Source: Amycolatopsis sp. QT-25 (GTDB lineage Bacteria > Actinomycetota > Actinomycetes > Mycobacteriales > Pseudonocardiaceae). From it: a stretch of DNA of 64,000 nt. A program made the position numbers and the translations under genes. The DNA lies in NCBI RefSeq assembly GCF_029369745.1, contig NZ_CP120210.1, positions 7,006,001 through 7,070,000 of the forward strand, written 5' to 3'. The notes under the pieces are model-generated. The model searched no databases. It was not told where the DNA came from and saw nothing but the letters and a program-made list of their open reading frames with translations. Of the stretch, positions 1-8,787 are shown in pieces. Each line of letters starts with the position of its first letter. The stretch's first letter is position 1.

Positions 1-409
1 CCAGCTCGACAGCGACGTCGTCCTCGTAGAGCAGCGCGCAGTTGGCGCTCCAGCGCGGGCGGCGTTCGAACGGCAGCCGTCCCGCCTTGTCGAGTTCGTC
101 GAAGGCGGCGACGGACGGCTCCTCGGTACCGAAGGCGGCGAGGAGTTCGGCGTCGGTCAAGGGCCGGATGGTGCCGAAGTCGTCCTCGCCCGTGGCGCTG
201 ATGAACTCGTGGACGTCGAGCACGGAATGGGTCCCGGCCTCCTGGACGCTCTCCACCTCGTACAGCTCGTCGATCGAATCCGGGCGGCCGAGTTCGTCCC
301 CTTCCCAGAGGTAGTCGCCCTCCTCGAAGACGCGCGCCTTCATCGCGTCCAGCGCCGCCCCCGGGTCGCCGTCGAACCGGCCGCGGACAGACCAAGCCGA
401 AGCACCCAC
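1..409 (-). CDS. Uncharacterised small actinobacterial protein (partial)
   Basis: This minus-strand gene runs off the left edge of the window, so its C-terminus is missing. The start is GTG at 409, chosen because GAGGAGG lies at 418-424, eight bases upstream. The visible 136 residues begin VGASAWSVRGRF and are acidic, with segments QEAGTHSVLDVHEF and DDFGTIRPLTDAE. From memory this matches a family of short, soluble, uncharacterised actinomycete proteins whose N-terminus starts M/VGASxWS. No signal peptide, membrane segment or catalytic motif is visible. I cannot name a function. Confidence 0.75.
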   Translation of the reverse strand, partial: MGASAWSVRGRFDGDPGAALDAMKARVFEEGDYLWEGDELGRPDSIDELYEVESVQEAGTHSVLDVHEFISATGEDDFGTIRPLTDAELLAAFGTEEPSVAAFDELDKAGRLPFERRPRWSANCALLYEDDVAVEL

Positions 410-586
410 CGGGGCCACCTCCTCGTTTCGCCGAGCAGCCAGCGTAACCAGCCCGCTCGGCTCCCGGGGCATTCGGCCGAACGTGACAACTTTTCGCATT
501 ACCCTTTTCTGGCGTTCACCCCACGGCTAACGTCGTCCGGCATCGTCCTTCCGCGACGACCATCCGCGACGACTGGGGGCACCGCC

Positions 587-2308
587 ATGTCCGACATCTC
601 GAGGCGCACCTTCACCGCGGCCGGCGCCGCCGGCATCGGCCTGCTGCTGTGCACGCCGACCGCCAACGCGCTCGACCGGGCACTGGCGCGCACCTCGGCC
701 CGCGCGGTGCGTACCGCGGGCACCACCCTCGAAGCCGCGGCGGCCCCGCTGAAAACCGGTCCGGACTACACCCGGCTGACCGCGGGCCCCGGCTGGCCGC
801 TCGTGGTACGGGGCGACCTCGCCGCGCCCAAATCCGGCCGCGACGACCGGCGCCGGGCGATGGCCTCGTTCGCGCAGTTCACCGACCTGCACTTCACCGA
901 CGCCGAAAGCCCGGCGCGGTTCGAATACCTGCACCCGTTCGTCGGCTCGGCGCACCGGCCGCAGGAGACCCTGGGACCGGTGGCGACGACGGCGCTGGTG
1001 GAGCGGGTCAACACGCTGAAGGCGGGCCCGTTCACCGGACGGCCGATCGACTTCATGGTCACCACCGGCGACAACACCGACAACCACGAGCTGATCGAGC
1101 TCGAATGGTTCCTCAAGGTGCTCAACGGCGGCACGGTCAACCCGACCTCGGGCGACCCGAACACGCACGAAGGCGTCCAGACGTCGGGCTCCTCGCACTA
1201 CTGGAATCCCGGCAAGCCGTTGGACGACGCGTACACGAAGAAGGGCTTCCCGCAGCTGCCCGGCCTGCTCGGCGCGGCCTCGAACATCTTCACCTCGCCC
1301 GGTCTCGACGTCCCGTGGTTCTGCACCTTCGGCAACCACGACGACAGCATCGTCGGTACCGTGCCGGACTTTCCGGGGATGGACGCCTGGTACACCGGCC
1401 GCTTCAAGGTGATCGGCAAGGACGAGACGACGTCGCGGAAACTCGCCAAGGCGATCGGCTCCGGCTCCGGCGTCCCGATCACGGAGCTGTTCGGCGGTTC
1501 CGGCACGATCCGCGAAATCACCCCGGACGAGCGGCGGCGGCCGTTCAGCACGGCGGAATTCGTGCGGCACCACCTCGATTCGGCCAACACCGGCCCCGGC
1601 CCGGTCGGCCACGGGTTCAGCGAGAACAACGCCGACGGGCGGAACGTGTACTACACCTTCCGCATCGCGCCGGGCGTCGTCGGCCTCAGCCTCGACACCA
1701 CGACGATGGCCGGGCTGGCCAACGGGTCCATCGGGCTCGGGCAGTTCACCTGGGTGGAGAACACGCTCAAGCGCAACAGTTCGACGTACTACGACTTCTT
1801 CGGGCGCAAGGTCACGCAGAACGTGACGGACGAGTTGTTCCTCCTTTTCAGCCACCACACCAGCGACACCATGGGCAACGTGCTGCCGGACGCGCGCCAC
1901 CCGCTGGAGCCGCGGCTCAACGGCGACACGTTCGTCTCGCTGCTGCACCGGTTCCCGAACGTGCTGGCGTGGGTCAACGGGCACACGCACCACAACAAGA
2001 TCACCCCGCACGTCGGCAAGACCGCGAAGCAGAGCTTCTGGGAGATCAACACCGCTTCGCACATCGACTTCCCGCAGCACGCGCGGATCATCGAGGTCGC
2101 CGACAACGCCGACGGCACGCTTTCGCTGTTCACGACGCTGATCGAGGCGGAAGCCCCGTACGCGGCTCCCTACTCGGACACTTCGACGCAAGCGCTTGCG
2201 TCGCTGTACCGGGAGCTTTCGTACAACGACATCCACGCCTCGCTGTCCGCCGTCGGCACCGCCCGGGACCAGAACACCGAACTCCTCCTCCCGAACCCCC
2301 TCGCCTGA
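587..2308 (+). CDS. Tat-exported metallophosphoesterase (TIGR03767-like)
   Basis: A 573-residue calcineurin-like phosphoesterase, probably secreted by the Tat pathway. The N-terminus has SRRTFTAAGAAGIGLLL (residues 5-21), a twin-arginine signal. Metal-binding blocks are in order: FTDLHFTD (98-105, Asp100 and His102), GDNTDN (161-166), GNHDD (249-253), FSHHT (421-425) and GHTHHN (465-470). This is the complete five-block set of a dinuclear phosphoesterase. Length and layout fit the TIGR03767 actinobacterial family, whose substrate is unknown to me. The ATG at 587 is used because upstream in-frame sequence has no signal-peptide character. It stands alone, with the large inverted repeat array beginning just after its stop. 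Confidence 0.88.
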   Translation: MSDISRRTFTAAGAAGIGLLLCTPTANALDRALARTSARAVRTAGTTLEAAAAPLKTGPDYTRLTAGPGWPLVVRGDLAAPKSGRDDRRRAMASFAQFTDLHFTDAESPARFEYLHPFVGSAHRPQETLGPVATTALVERVNTLKAGPFTGRPIDFMVTTGDNTDNHELIELEWFLKVLNGGTVNPTSGDPNTHEGVQTSGSSHYWNPGKPLDDAYTKKGFPQLPGLLGAASNIFTSPGLDVPWFCTFGNHDDSIVGTVPDFPGMDAWYTGRFKVIGKDETTSRKLAKAIGSGSGVPITELFGGSGTIREITPDERRRPFSTAEFVRHHLDSANTGPGPVGHGFSENNADGRNVYYTFRIAPGVVGLSLDTTTMAGLANGSIGLGQFTWVENTLKRNSSTYYDFFGRKVTQNVTDELFLLFSHHTSDTMGNVLPDARHPLEPRLNGDTFVSLLHRFPNVLAWVNGHTHHNKITPHVGKTAKQSFWEINTASHIDFPQHARIIEVADNADGTLSLFTTLIEAEAPYAAPYSDTSTQALASLYRELSYNDIHASLSAVGTARDQNTELLLPNPLA

Positions 2309-2322
2309 GTTCCGCCTTCCGG

Positions 2323-2495
2323 CACGCGAGTTACGCCCCCGATCACGCGAGATCGCCCTCCAGTCACGCGAGTTCCGCTTCCAGTCACGCGAGTCGTCCA
2401 TCCACGCACGGCCGAACGACGCGATTCGCGTGACCGGGGACGTAACTCGCGTGACCGGGGGCGTAACTCGCGTGATCAGGGGCGTAACTCGCGTG
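2323..2495. repeat. 21-bp phased inverted repeat array
   Basis: CACGCGAG starts at 2323, 2344, 2365 and 2386. The inverted form CTCGCGTG (first copy TTCGCGTG) starts at 2425, 2446, 2467 and 2488. Every step is exactly 21 bp, about two helical turns. The outer 29 nt of the two sides (2323-2351 and 2467-2495) pair with one mismatch; inner units pair less well. The array lies between the phosphoesterase stop and the C39-like peptidase. It may be a terminator or cruciform, or a phased binding array. A related set lies at 62020-62142. Confidence 0.85.
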
Positions 2496-2576
2496 CTTGA
2501 AGGCGAAACTTTACATACCTGGCGCGACCGGCGAAAATTCCTTCCCTACCGGGTGGACCCTAGGGATGGAGCCGGG

Positions 2577-3842
2577 ATGCGCAGACGAGGGCTGGTCACG
2601 TTGCTGACGATCGCGACGATGACCGCGGTGACGGCACAGACGGCGGAAGCGGGTCCCGGCCGGCCGGACGACGAGTCGATCGACCATCACGAATGGTCCG
2701 GTCACCACGGGTTCCGGGACGGCAGGCTGGAAGGGCTCGATCTCGACCACGGCGCGCTGCGCATCGACCGCCCGATCGGCACCATCGAACACACCGAACC
2801 CGAACTCGGCACCACCAAGACCTACGAATACGGCCAGTGGACGTCGAGAAGTCACACGCAGGGCTTCGACGCCTCCCAGCTGGTCGCTTCCTGGAACGCG
2901 AAGACGCCGGCCAAGACCTGGCTCGAGGTCGAGGCGAAGGGCCGCACCGCCGCGGGCGCCGAGACCGCCTGGTACGTCATGGGCCGCTGGGCAGGCGGGG
3001 ACGCCGACATCAAGCGCACCAGCGTCGACGGTCAGAGCGACGCCAACGCCGCCGTCGAAGTCGACACGCTGGTCATGAAGGCGGGCGTCGCGCTCCGCTC
3101 GTACCAGCTGCGGGTCAGCCTGTACCGCGAGGCCGGTTCCCGCGCCACGCCCTCGGTGACGTCGGTCGGCGCGATGACGTCGCTGGTCCCGGACCGGTTC
3201 GAGGTCGAGGCGACCGAACCGGGCCGCGCCGCCGGCATCGAGCTCAAGGTGCCCGCCTACGCGCAGAACATCCACAAAGGACAATTCCCGGAGTACGGCG
3301 GTGGCGGCGAGAACTGGTGCAGCCCCACGTCCACCGAAATGGTCGTCGAGTACTGGGGCAAACGGCCCAAGCGCGCGGACATGACATGGATCCCGGAGGG
3401 TTACGTCGATCCGACCGTCGCGTACGCCGCCCGCTACACGTTCGACTACGCCTACGACGGAACGGGCAACTGGCCGTTCAACACCGCGTACGCCGCTTCG
3501 CTCGGACTGCGTGGGCACATCACCCGTTTGCACTCCTTGACCGAACTCGAAAGCTACATCGCGCGCGGCATCCCGGTGATCACGTCGCAGTCGTTCAAGG
3601 CCGAGGAACTCGACGGCGCGGGCTACGGCACCGCCGGGCACATCATGGTCGTCGTCGGCTTCACGAAGGACGGTGACGTGATCGCGAACGACCCGGCGGC
3701 GAGCAGCAACGACCGCGTCCGGAACGTCTACAAACGACACCAGTTCGAGACGATCTGGCAGCGCACCAAGCGGTACAACACGAATGGCGGTGTTTCGAGC
3801 GGTCCTGGCGGGATCGCCTACCTCATCACTCCGGGGCACTGA
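2577..3842 (+). CDS. Secreted C39-like cysteine peptidase
   Basis: A 421-residue exported protein with a C-terminal papain-fold peptidase domain of the C39_2 type. Residues 1-25 form a Sec signal peptide ending near TAEAG. Residues 40-225 are a beta-rich N-terminal region that I do not recognise. The catalytic domain starts near 225: Cys248 in ENWCSPTSTEM, His355 in TAGHIMVVVGF, and Asn371/Asp372 in IANDPAA complete the expected Cys-His-Asn/Asp set. The ATG at 2577 follows GGAG and begins the signal peptide, so the longer in-frame extension is rejected. Likely a cell-wall or extracellular peptidase; the substrate is unknown. Confidence 0.85.
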   Translation: MRRRGLVTLLTIATMTAVTAQTAEAGPGRPDDESIDHHEWSGHHGFRDGRLEGLDLDHGALRIDRPIGTIEHTEPELGTTKTYEYGQWTSRSHTQGFDASQLVASWNAKTPAKTWLEVEAKGRTAAGAETAWYVMGRWAGGDADIKRTSVDGQSDANAAVEVDTLVMKAGVALRSYQLRVSLYREAGSRATPSVTSVGAMTSLVPDRFEVEATEPGRAAGIELKVPAYAQNIHKGQFPEYGGGGENWCSPTSTEMVVEYWGKRPKRADMTWIPEGYVDPTVAYAARYTFDYAYDGTGNWPFNTAYAASLGLRGHITRLHSLTELESYIARGIPVITSQSFKAEELDGAGYGTAGHIMVVVGFTKDGDVIANDPAASSNDRVRNVYKRHQFETIWQRTKRYNTNGGVSSGPGGIAYLITPGH

Positions 3843-3922
3843 ACCGATACCGCACCCGAGCGGATGTCGCGATCCGAAGCGGTTTCATGGCAAGCTTCGG
3901 GGTCGACTACTCGGAGGTGGGC

Positions 3923-4120
3923 ATGCCGTACGAGGTCCAAGGCGCCGTTTCCCGCGCCAAGGGTGAACCGGTCCCGCCGGGGTCCGTGAGGGCGTGCGGT
4001 GTCCGCCACCCCGGCCTGCGCTACCGCGAGGGCGGGCTCGCCGACGAGTCCCCGTTCCTGCTCGGCCACGAAGCCGCGGGCTCCGTGGAGGCCGTCGGCG
4101 ACGGCGTCACGGTGTGGTGA
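3923..4120 (+). pseudogene. Remnant of mycothiol-dependent formaldehyde dehydrogenase-like gene
   Basis: The 65-residue reading frame starts with ATG at 3923 after CGGAGG. It resembles only the N-terminus of zinc alcohol dehydrogenases of the S-(hydroxymethyl)mycothiol dehydrogenase type: MPYEVQGAVSRAKGEPV, then RACGVRHPGLRYREGG, then PFLLGHEAAGSVEAVGDGV. Compared with the family as I remember it, about 20 residues are missing after GEPV. The zinc-site CHTD has become RHPG, and the frame stops at the point where the family continues for about 290 residues. No other part of the gene is present. It is a 5' remnant, and the next gene starts two bases after its stop. Confidence 0.75.
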
Positions 4121-4121
4121 C

Positions 4122-4850
4122 GTGGTGAAGCTCTTCACCGACGCCGATTTCCCCGCCGACCCGTATCCGGGCGCGCGGCCGGGGCATTCGTTCGTCCACT
4201 TCGACGGCGCCGGGCACAGTCTCGACACCGCGCCGGAGGGCTGGCGCGAACGCCAGGCCGTGCTCGCCTACGGATCGAACGCGTGTCCGGCCAAGATCAC
4301 CTGGCTGCGGGAGAACATGGGCCTGACGGGTCCGGTCGTCGTCTGCCACGCGCGCTGCACCGACCTGGCCGCGGTCTGGGCGTCCGGGCTGCGGTTCCGG
4401 GACGGGCAGCGGCCCGCGACGCTCGCTTCCGCACCGGGGGTCGTCGAGGAGCACTCCGTCTGGTTCGCGACGCCCGACCAGCTCGCCGTGCTCGATCGTT
4501 GCGAGGGCACCGGACAACGTTACGACCTGGTGCGGCTGACCGCGCCGGCCATCACCCTCGACGACGGCACCGTGCTCGACGACGTGGTGGCCTACGTCGG
4601 CGCCGCGGACATCCGCCTGCCGATCCTGGTGGACGGCAGGCACATCCGCGTCGCCGACCTCGAACAGCGCCGGGCCGCGGCGCTGGAGGGCATCCCCGCC
4701 GAAACGCACGGCCTGGACTGCACGCTGGTCGAGGCCGCGACGCTGGTCAGAGGAGCCGCCGGTGAACTCGCGTCCGCGATCGACGTCGGCAGGGCGAGAC
4801 CTGATCGTCCGGCTCGCCAAGGTGCCGAAGGCGCCCTGCCACCGCGATAG
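4122..4850 (+). CDS. Gamma-glutamylcyclotransferase-like (GGCT-fold) protein
   Basis: A 242-residue soluble protein. The GGCT-fold substrate loop AYGSN is at residues 49-53, followed by ACPAKITWL, and a later block VWFATPDQLAVLDRCEG (about 108-124) fits the family. The general acid Glu may be the Glu of CEGTGQRYDLV (about 123). Start is GTG at 4122 or 4125, just after the pseudogene stop. The frame continues upstream through pseudogene DNA, but that part does not look coding in this frame. The last 30 residues are arginine- and proline-rich, unlike the body, and could be read-through after a 3' mutation. Substrate unknown. Convergent with the FAD oxidase gene. Confidence 0.7.
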   Translation: MVKLFTDADFPADPYPGARPGHSFVHFDGAGHSLDTAPEGWRERQAVLAYGSNACPAKITWLRENMGLTGPVVVCHARCTDLAAVWASGLRFRDGQRPATLASAPGVVEEHSVWFATPDQLAVLDRCEGTGQRYDLVRLTAPAITLDDGTVLDDVVAYVGAADIRLPILVDGRHIRVADLEQRRAAALEGIPAETHGLDCTLVEAATLVRGAAGELASAIDVGRARPDRPARQGAEGALPPR

Positions 4851-4923
4851 CGGGGCCTTCGGCCGGGCGGGTCCACGCGTCGAGTCGCTTTCCGCGGAGG
4901 GGCTCTCGGCTCCGCCAACAGGC

Positions 4924-6543
4924 TCAGAGCAGCTTTCCGGGATTGAGGATCCCGGTCGGGTCGACGGCCTTCTTCGCCGCTCGCAGCACTTCGACACCGA
5001 GCGACCCGATTTCCGCCGCCAGATAGGGCGTGTGGTCGACGCCGACGGCGTGGTGGTGCGAAATGGTGCCGATCCCGGTGATCGCCTCGGACGCCGCCGC
5101 CTTCGCCCGCCGCCACTGACCGATCGGGTCGGTCTCGTCGCGTGCGGTGAGCACGGTGAAGTACAGCGACGCGCCCGTCTCGTAGGCGTGCGAGACGTGG
5201 CACATGATGATCGCCTTGCCGAGGGTCGCGGTGAGCGCGGCGCGGACGGCGTCACGCAGGTCACTCAATTCCGCCCAGTAGGCGGCGGTTTCCAGGGTTT
5301 CGACACAGACGCCGTTGTCCATCAACGCATCCCGCTGCCGAGGCCCGGAAAACCGGCCACGGCGCCAGGATTCGCCGAGGGCGGCGCCGATGCGGACGGC
5401 ACCGGACGACGCCAGCACCCGGGTGGTCTCCTGGCGGCGCCGGGCGACTTCGCGTTTCGACGCGCCCTCCCAGCCGACGATCAGCAGGCAAGGCGCGTGG
5501 ACTCCCCGCGCCTTGAGATACCGGCGCAGCGCCTTGGTCTTCAAGCTGTCGTTGAGGGCCAGCGAAACCTCGCTTTCCTCCACATCGGACAGCCGGGTGA
5601 CGTCCGCGAGCACGTGCCGCTGGGCGAGTTCGCGGACCGCGGCGGCGCCGTTCTCCCAGCCGTCCAGGACGTAGCCCTCGTAGCGCCGCACTTCCGGCAC
5701 CGGGCGGACGCGAAGGGTGACCTCGGTGATCACGCCGAGCGCGCCTTCGCTGCCGATGGCGAGGTGCCGCAGGTCGGGTCCGGCGGCCGAAGCCGGCGCG
5801 ACGCCGAGCTTCCACTCGCCGCGGGGGGTCGCGAGCCGGACGCCCGTGACCATGTCCTCGAACCGGCCGTAACCCGACGAGGCCTGCCCGGCGGACCGGG
5901 TCGCGGCGAAGCCGCCGATGGTGGCGCGTTCGTAGGACTGGGGCACGTGCCCGAGGGTGAAGCCGTGCGCGGCGAGCAACCGATCGGCCTCCGGGCCGGT
6001 GACCCCCGCCCGCAGGACCGCGATCCGGGACACGGGATCCACGGACACCAGCTCATCGAGCCTGGTGAGGTCGAGCGCGATCACCGCGCTCTTGTCCCCG
6101 CGCAGCGCCGAAACCCCGCCGACCACCGACGTCCCGCCGCCGAACGGGACGACGCCGACGTCGTGCCGGGCACAGATTTCCAGTACCGACTGGACTTCGG
6201 CGGGATTCTCCGGCAGGACGACGGCGTCCGGCACCGGAAAATCACCGAAGCCCCGGCGCCGGATCAGGTCCAGATAGGACAGACCGCCGGCCCGCGCGAG
6301 CCGTTCCTCCGGGCCCACCAGGACGTGGTCGGCGCCGACGAGCTCTTCGAGGTCTCGTTTCGGCTGTTCGCCCAGCGCCGGATCGGGAACGGACAAGGCG
6401 GGAATCTCCGCGAACGGCGCCGCCGAGCCCAGCGGGCCGATACGCTGGACGAGCCACCGCAGGGCTTTCGCCGGAAGGTGGGCCGCGTCACCGGCTTCGG
6501 GCGTCCAGGATCGTCTTAACCGGTGGTCAATAAGCTCCGTCAC
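4924..6543 (-). CDS. FAD-binding oxidase, alkylglycerone-phosphate synthase-like
   Basis: A 539-residue VAO/PCMH-fold flavoprotein. The FAD pyrophosphate loop is PFGGGTSVVGG (133-143), followed by IGGFAATRSAGQASSGYGR (209-227) and AIGSEGALGVITEVTLRV. The C-terminal HHH at 496-498 (SHHHAVGVDHT) matches the AGPS active-site histidine motif, and it ends in GILNPGKL as usual for the family. It is divergent from tetR-glpD, which suggests a shared role in glycerol-3-phosphate, dihydroxyacetone-phosphate or ether-lipid metabolism. Whether it makes ether lipids or oxidises another hydroxy acid cannot be decided. Start is GTG at 6543 with no Shine-Dalgarno sequence, so the message may be leaderless. 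Confidence 0.85.
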   Translation of the reverse strand: MTELIDHRLRRSWTPEAGDAAHLPAKALRWLVQRIGPLGSAAPFAEIPALSVPDPALGEQPKRDLEELVGADHVLVGPEERLARAGGLSYLDLIRRRGFGDFPVPDAVVLPENPAEVQSVLEICARHDVGVVPFGGGTSVVGGVSALRGDKSAVIALDLTRLDELVSVDPVSRIAVLRAGVTGPEADRLLAAHGFTLGHVPQSYERATIGGFAATRSAGQASSGYGRFEDMVTGVRLATPRGEWKLGVAPASAAGPDLRHLAIGSEGALGVITEVTLRVRPVPEVRRYEGYVLDGWENGAAAVRELAQRHVLADVTRLSDVEESEVSLALNDSLKTKALRRYLKARGVHAPCLLIVGWEGASKREVARRRQETTRVLASSGAVRIGAALGESWRRGRFSGPRQRDALMDNGVCVETLETAAYWAELSDLRDAVRAALTATLGKAIIMCHVSHAYETGASLYFTVLTARDETDPIGQWRRAKAAASEAITGIGTISHHHAVGVDHTPYLAAEIGSLGVEVLRAAKKAVDPTGILNPGKLL

Positions 6544-6550
6544 GACTACA

Positions 6551-7204
6551 GTGTTACATATGCACGTAAAGCGTCACTCACCTGCGGAAACAGGCGTTTC
6601 GGCACTGGCGGACACCCGATCCCGTCAGGCCTCGACACGCGTGTCCGACGACGTTCTGCTCGACGCCGCGAAGAAGTGCGTGCTCGCCGTCGGCGTGCGG
6701 CGGACCACCCTCGCCGAGATCGCGCGGACCGCGAAGGTCAGCCGGATGACCGTGTACCGCCGGTTCCCGGACGTGCGCAGTGTGCTCGCGACGCTCATGA
6801 CCCGCGAGTTCGGCGGACTGCTGCAGGGTGCCGCCGAACCGGGCGTCGAACCGGCCAACTCCCGCGAGAAGCTCGTGCAGAGTTCGTCGGCCGCCGTCGC
6901 CGCGCTGTCGGGTGATCCGCTGTTCCGCACACTGCTGGACCTCGACCCCGAACTGGTGCTGCCCTACATCGTCGAGCGGCTCGGGAAGACCCAGCGCTTC
7001 GCCGAGGGCGTCATCCTGCACCTGCTGCGCTCCGGCCACGAAGACGGCTCCATCCGCAAGGGTGACCTGCCTTCCCAGGCCCGTACCCTGTTGCTGCTCA
7101 TCCAATCCTTCGCGTTCTCCTACCGCCCCGCCACGTCGGACGTGGACGAGAAGAAGCTGTTGACGGAGTTCGCCCACGTGCTCGACGCGGCGTTGCGGCC
7201 GTGA
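6551..7204 (+). CDS. TetR/AcrR regulator of the glpD locus
   Basis: A 217-residue TetR-family repressor. The helix-turn-helix is near residues 35-80 (SDDVLLDAAKKCVLAVGVRRTTLAEIARTAKVSRMTVYRRFPD). The C-terminal ligand domain is divergent. The start may be GTG 6551 or ATG 6560; neither has a ribosome binding site, so leaderless translation is likely. The 3' end overlaps the glpD start by four bases (GTGA), so the two are translationally coupled. Position and divergent oxidase suggest it senses a glycerol-derived metabolite or lipid. The ligand is not identifiable. Confidence 0.85.
   Translation: MLHMHVKRHSPAETGVSALADTRSRQASTRVSDDVLLDAAKKCVLAVGVRRTTLAEIARTAKVSRMTVYRRFPDVRSVLATLMTREFGGLLQGAAEPGVEPANSREKLVQSSSAAVAALSGDPLFRTLLDLDPELVLPYIVERLGKTQRFAEGVILHLLRSGHEDGSIRKGDLPSQARTLLLLIQSFAFSYRPATSDVDEKKLLTEFAHVLDAALRP
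6554..6569. promoter_or_regulatory. Candidate TetR operator between divergent genes
   Basis: TTACATATGCACGTAA is an imperfect 16-bp palindrome with arms TTACRT/AYGTAA. It lies across the translation start of the TetR gene and 11 bp from the GTG of the divergent oxidase gene. Only seven bases separate the two annotated starts, so promoters and operator must overlap the coding ends. It is well placed for autoregulation and for control of both directions. Confidence 0.5.
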
Positions 7205-8781
7205 CGCCCGGCTCGCTCAACGCACTCCGGCGCGAACGGGAGCTCACGGCGCTGGCCGGCGGTGAGCGGGTCGACCTGGTGGTGGTCGGCGGGGGTGTCA
7301 CCGGCGCCGGGATCGCGCTCGACGCGGCCGCGCGCGGGCTCTCGGTGGCCCTCGTCGAGGCGTACGACCTGGCGTACGGGACGTCGCGCTGGTCCAGCAA
7401 ACTGGTCCACGGCGGCCTCCGGTACCTGGCCAAGGGCGACCTGGCGCTGGCGCACGAAAGCGCCGTCGAGCGCGGGATTCTGCTGACCCGTACCGCCCCG
7501 CACCTCACCAGGGCGATCCCGCAGTTGTTCCCCCTGTACCGCAAGACCTCCCGTGGCCAGCAGGCGTTCATCATGACGGGCCTGGTCGCCGGTGACGGCC
7601 TCCGCCGGGCCGCCGGGACACCGGCGTCGGTACTGCCGCGGCCGAGGTCGATCCCGGCCGCGGAGGCGCTGGCGCTCGCGCCCGGCCTGACGCCGCGAGG
7701 CCTGCGCGGCGCGTTGCTGGCCTACGACGGAGCGCTGACCGACGACGCGCGGCTCGTGGTGAGCCTGGCTCGCACGGCGGCGTCACGCGGCGCGAAGATC
7801 CTGACGAAGGTGGAGGCGCTTCGGCTCGACGCGGAATCCGTACTGGCCCGGGACCGGCTCACCGGGCAGGAGATCGAGATCCGCGCCCGTCAGGTGATCA
7901 ACGCGACGGGCGTCTGGGCGGGCGAACTGACGGAGTCGGTGCGGCTGCGGCCGTCTCGCGGCTCGCACCTCATCCTGGCCTCGGGAGCGGCGCGGATCGG
8001 CGCGACGTCGGTCAACGTACCCGTCCCCGGGGAGAACAACCGGTTCGTCTTCCTGCTGCCGCAGCCCGATGGCCGCGTGTTCGTCGGGGTCACCGACGAA
8101 CCGATCGACGGCGCCGTCCCGCGAGTGCCGTCCGTACCGGAGTCCGATGTGGACTTCCTGCTCGAAGTGGCGTCCACCGCGTTCACCCGGCCACTGACCC
8201 GCGCCGACGTCGCGGGCTCCTACGCCGGGCTGCGGCCGCTGATCGAAGGCCGTGGTGGTCTCGGCTCGAAGCCCTCTTCCCCGCTGAGAGCCCACCGGAG
8301 GAGCGCGGATCTCTCGCGCAAGCACGCGGTGGTGACCGGCGCGGACGGCGTGCTCACCGTCGTCGGCGGCAAGCTGACGACGTACCGGAAGATGGCCGAG
8401 GACGCCGTCGACGCCGCGCTGAAGCGGTCCGGTCTGCTCGCCGGGCCGTCGACCACTTCACGGCTTCCGCTGCTCGGCGCGACACCACGGGACCGCCTGT
8501 CCACTGTGGACGCACCTGCCCGGCTGGTCGCGAAGTACGGCACCGAAGCGCCTCGAGTCGCTGCCCTCGGCGAGGTCGACCCGGAACTGGGGCTCCCCCT
8601 GTTCGAGGGCACCGAGATCAGCGCGGCGGAGGTCGTCTGGGCCGTGCGGCACGAAGGCGCGCTCGACGTCGAGGACGTGCTGGAGCGCCGCACCCGGCTC
8701 GGCCTGGTCGCCCCCGAAGCGGAGGCCGCCCGCGCCCGCGTCCGGGAACTCGTCGACAAATCGCTCACCGGCCTGTCCTGA
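7201..8781 (+). CDS. glpD: Glycerol-3-phosphate dehydrogenase
   Basis: A 526-residue FAD-dependent enzyme that oxidises sn-glycerol-3-phosphate to dihydroxyacetone phosphate and passes electrons to the respiratory quinone pool. The Rossmann FAD motif VVGGGVTGAG is at 28-37, followed by the family signature SKLVHGGLRYL (about 64-74). AGLRPLIEG and VVGGKLTTYRKMAEDAVD lie in the C-terminal half, as in GlpD proteins. Length is normal. GTG at 7201 overlaps the TetR stop. No kinase or facilitator gene is nearby, which suggests lipid- or GPD-derived glycerol-3-phosphate rather than a full glycerol regulon. Confidence 0.93.
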   Translation: MTPGSLNALRRERELTALAGGERVDLVVVGGGVTGAGIALDAAARGLSVALVEAYDLAYGTSRWSSKLVHGGLRYLAKGDLALAHESAVERGILLTRTAPHLTRAIPQLFPLYRKTSRGQQAFIMTGLVAGDGLRRAAGTPASVLPRPRSIPAAEALALAPGLTPRGLRGALLAYDGALTDDARLVVSLARTAASRGAKILTKVEALRLDAESVLARDRLTGQEIEIRARQVINATGVWAGELTESVRLRPSRGSHLILASGAARIGATSVNVPVPGENNRFVFLLPQPDGRVFVGVTDEPIDGAVPRVPSVPESDVDFLLEVASTAFTRPLTRADVAGSYAGLRPLIEGRGGLGSKPSSPLRAHRRSADLSRKHAVVTGADGVLTVVGGKLTTYRKMAEDAVDAALKRSGLLAGPSTTSRLPLLGATPRDRLSTVDAPARLVAKYGTEAPRVAALGEVDPELGLPLFEGTEISAAEVVWAVRHEGALDVEDVLERRTRLGLVAPEAEAARARVRELVDKSLTGLS

Positions 8782-8787
8782 CCCCTC

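Noticed and set aside
527..2401. Long minus-strand frame of 624 codons opposite the phosphoesterase
   Set aside because: High GC keeps the complementary frame open. Its protein is Arg/Val/Gly-rich with no motif, while the plus frame has all phosphoesterase blocks.
649..2433. Overlapping plus-strand frame of 594 codons
   Set aside because: Another frame of the phosphoesterase gene; extreme Arg and His composition and no fold signature.
2323..2495. CRISPR array
   Set aside because: Unit cores are only 8-10 bp, the intervening DNA is partly repeated, the two halves are inverted, and no cas genes are present.
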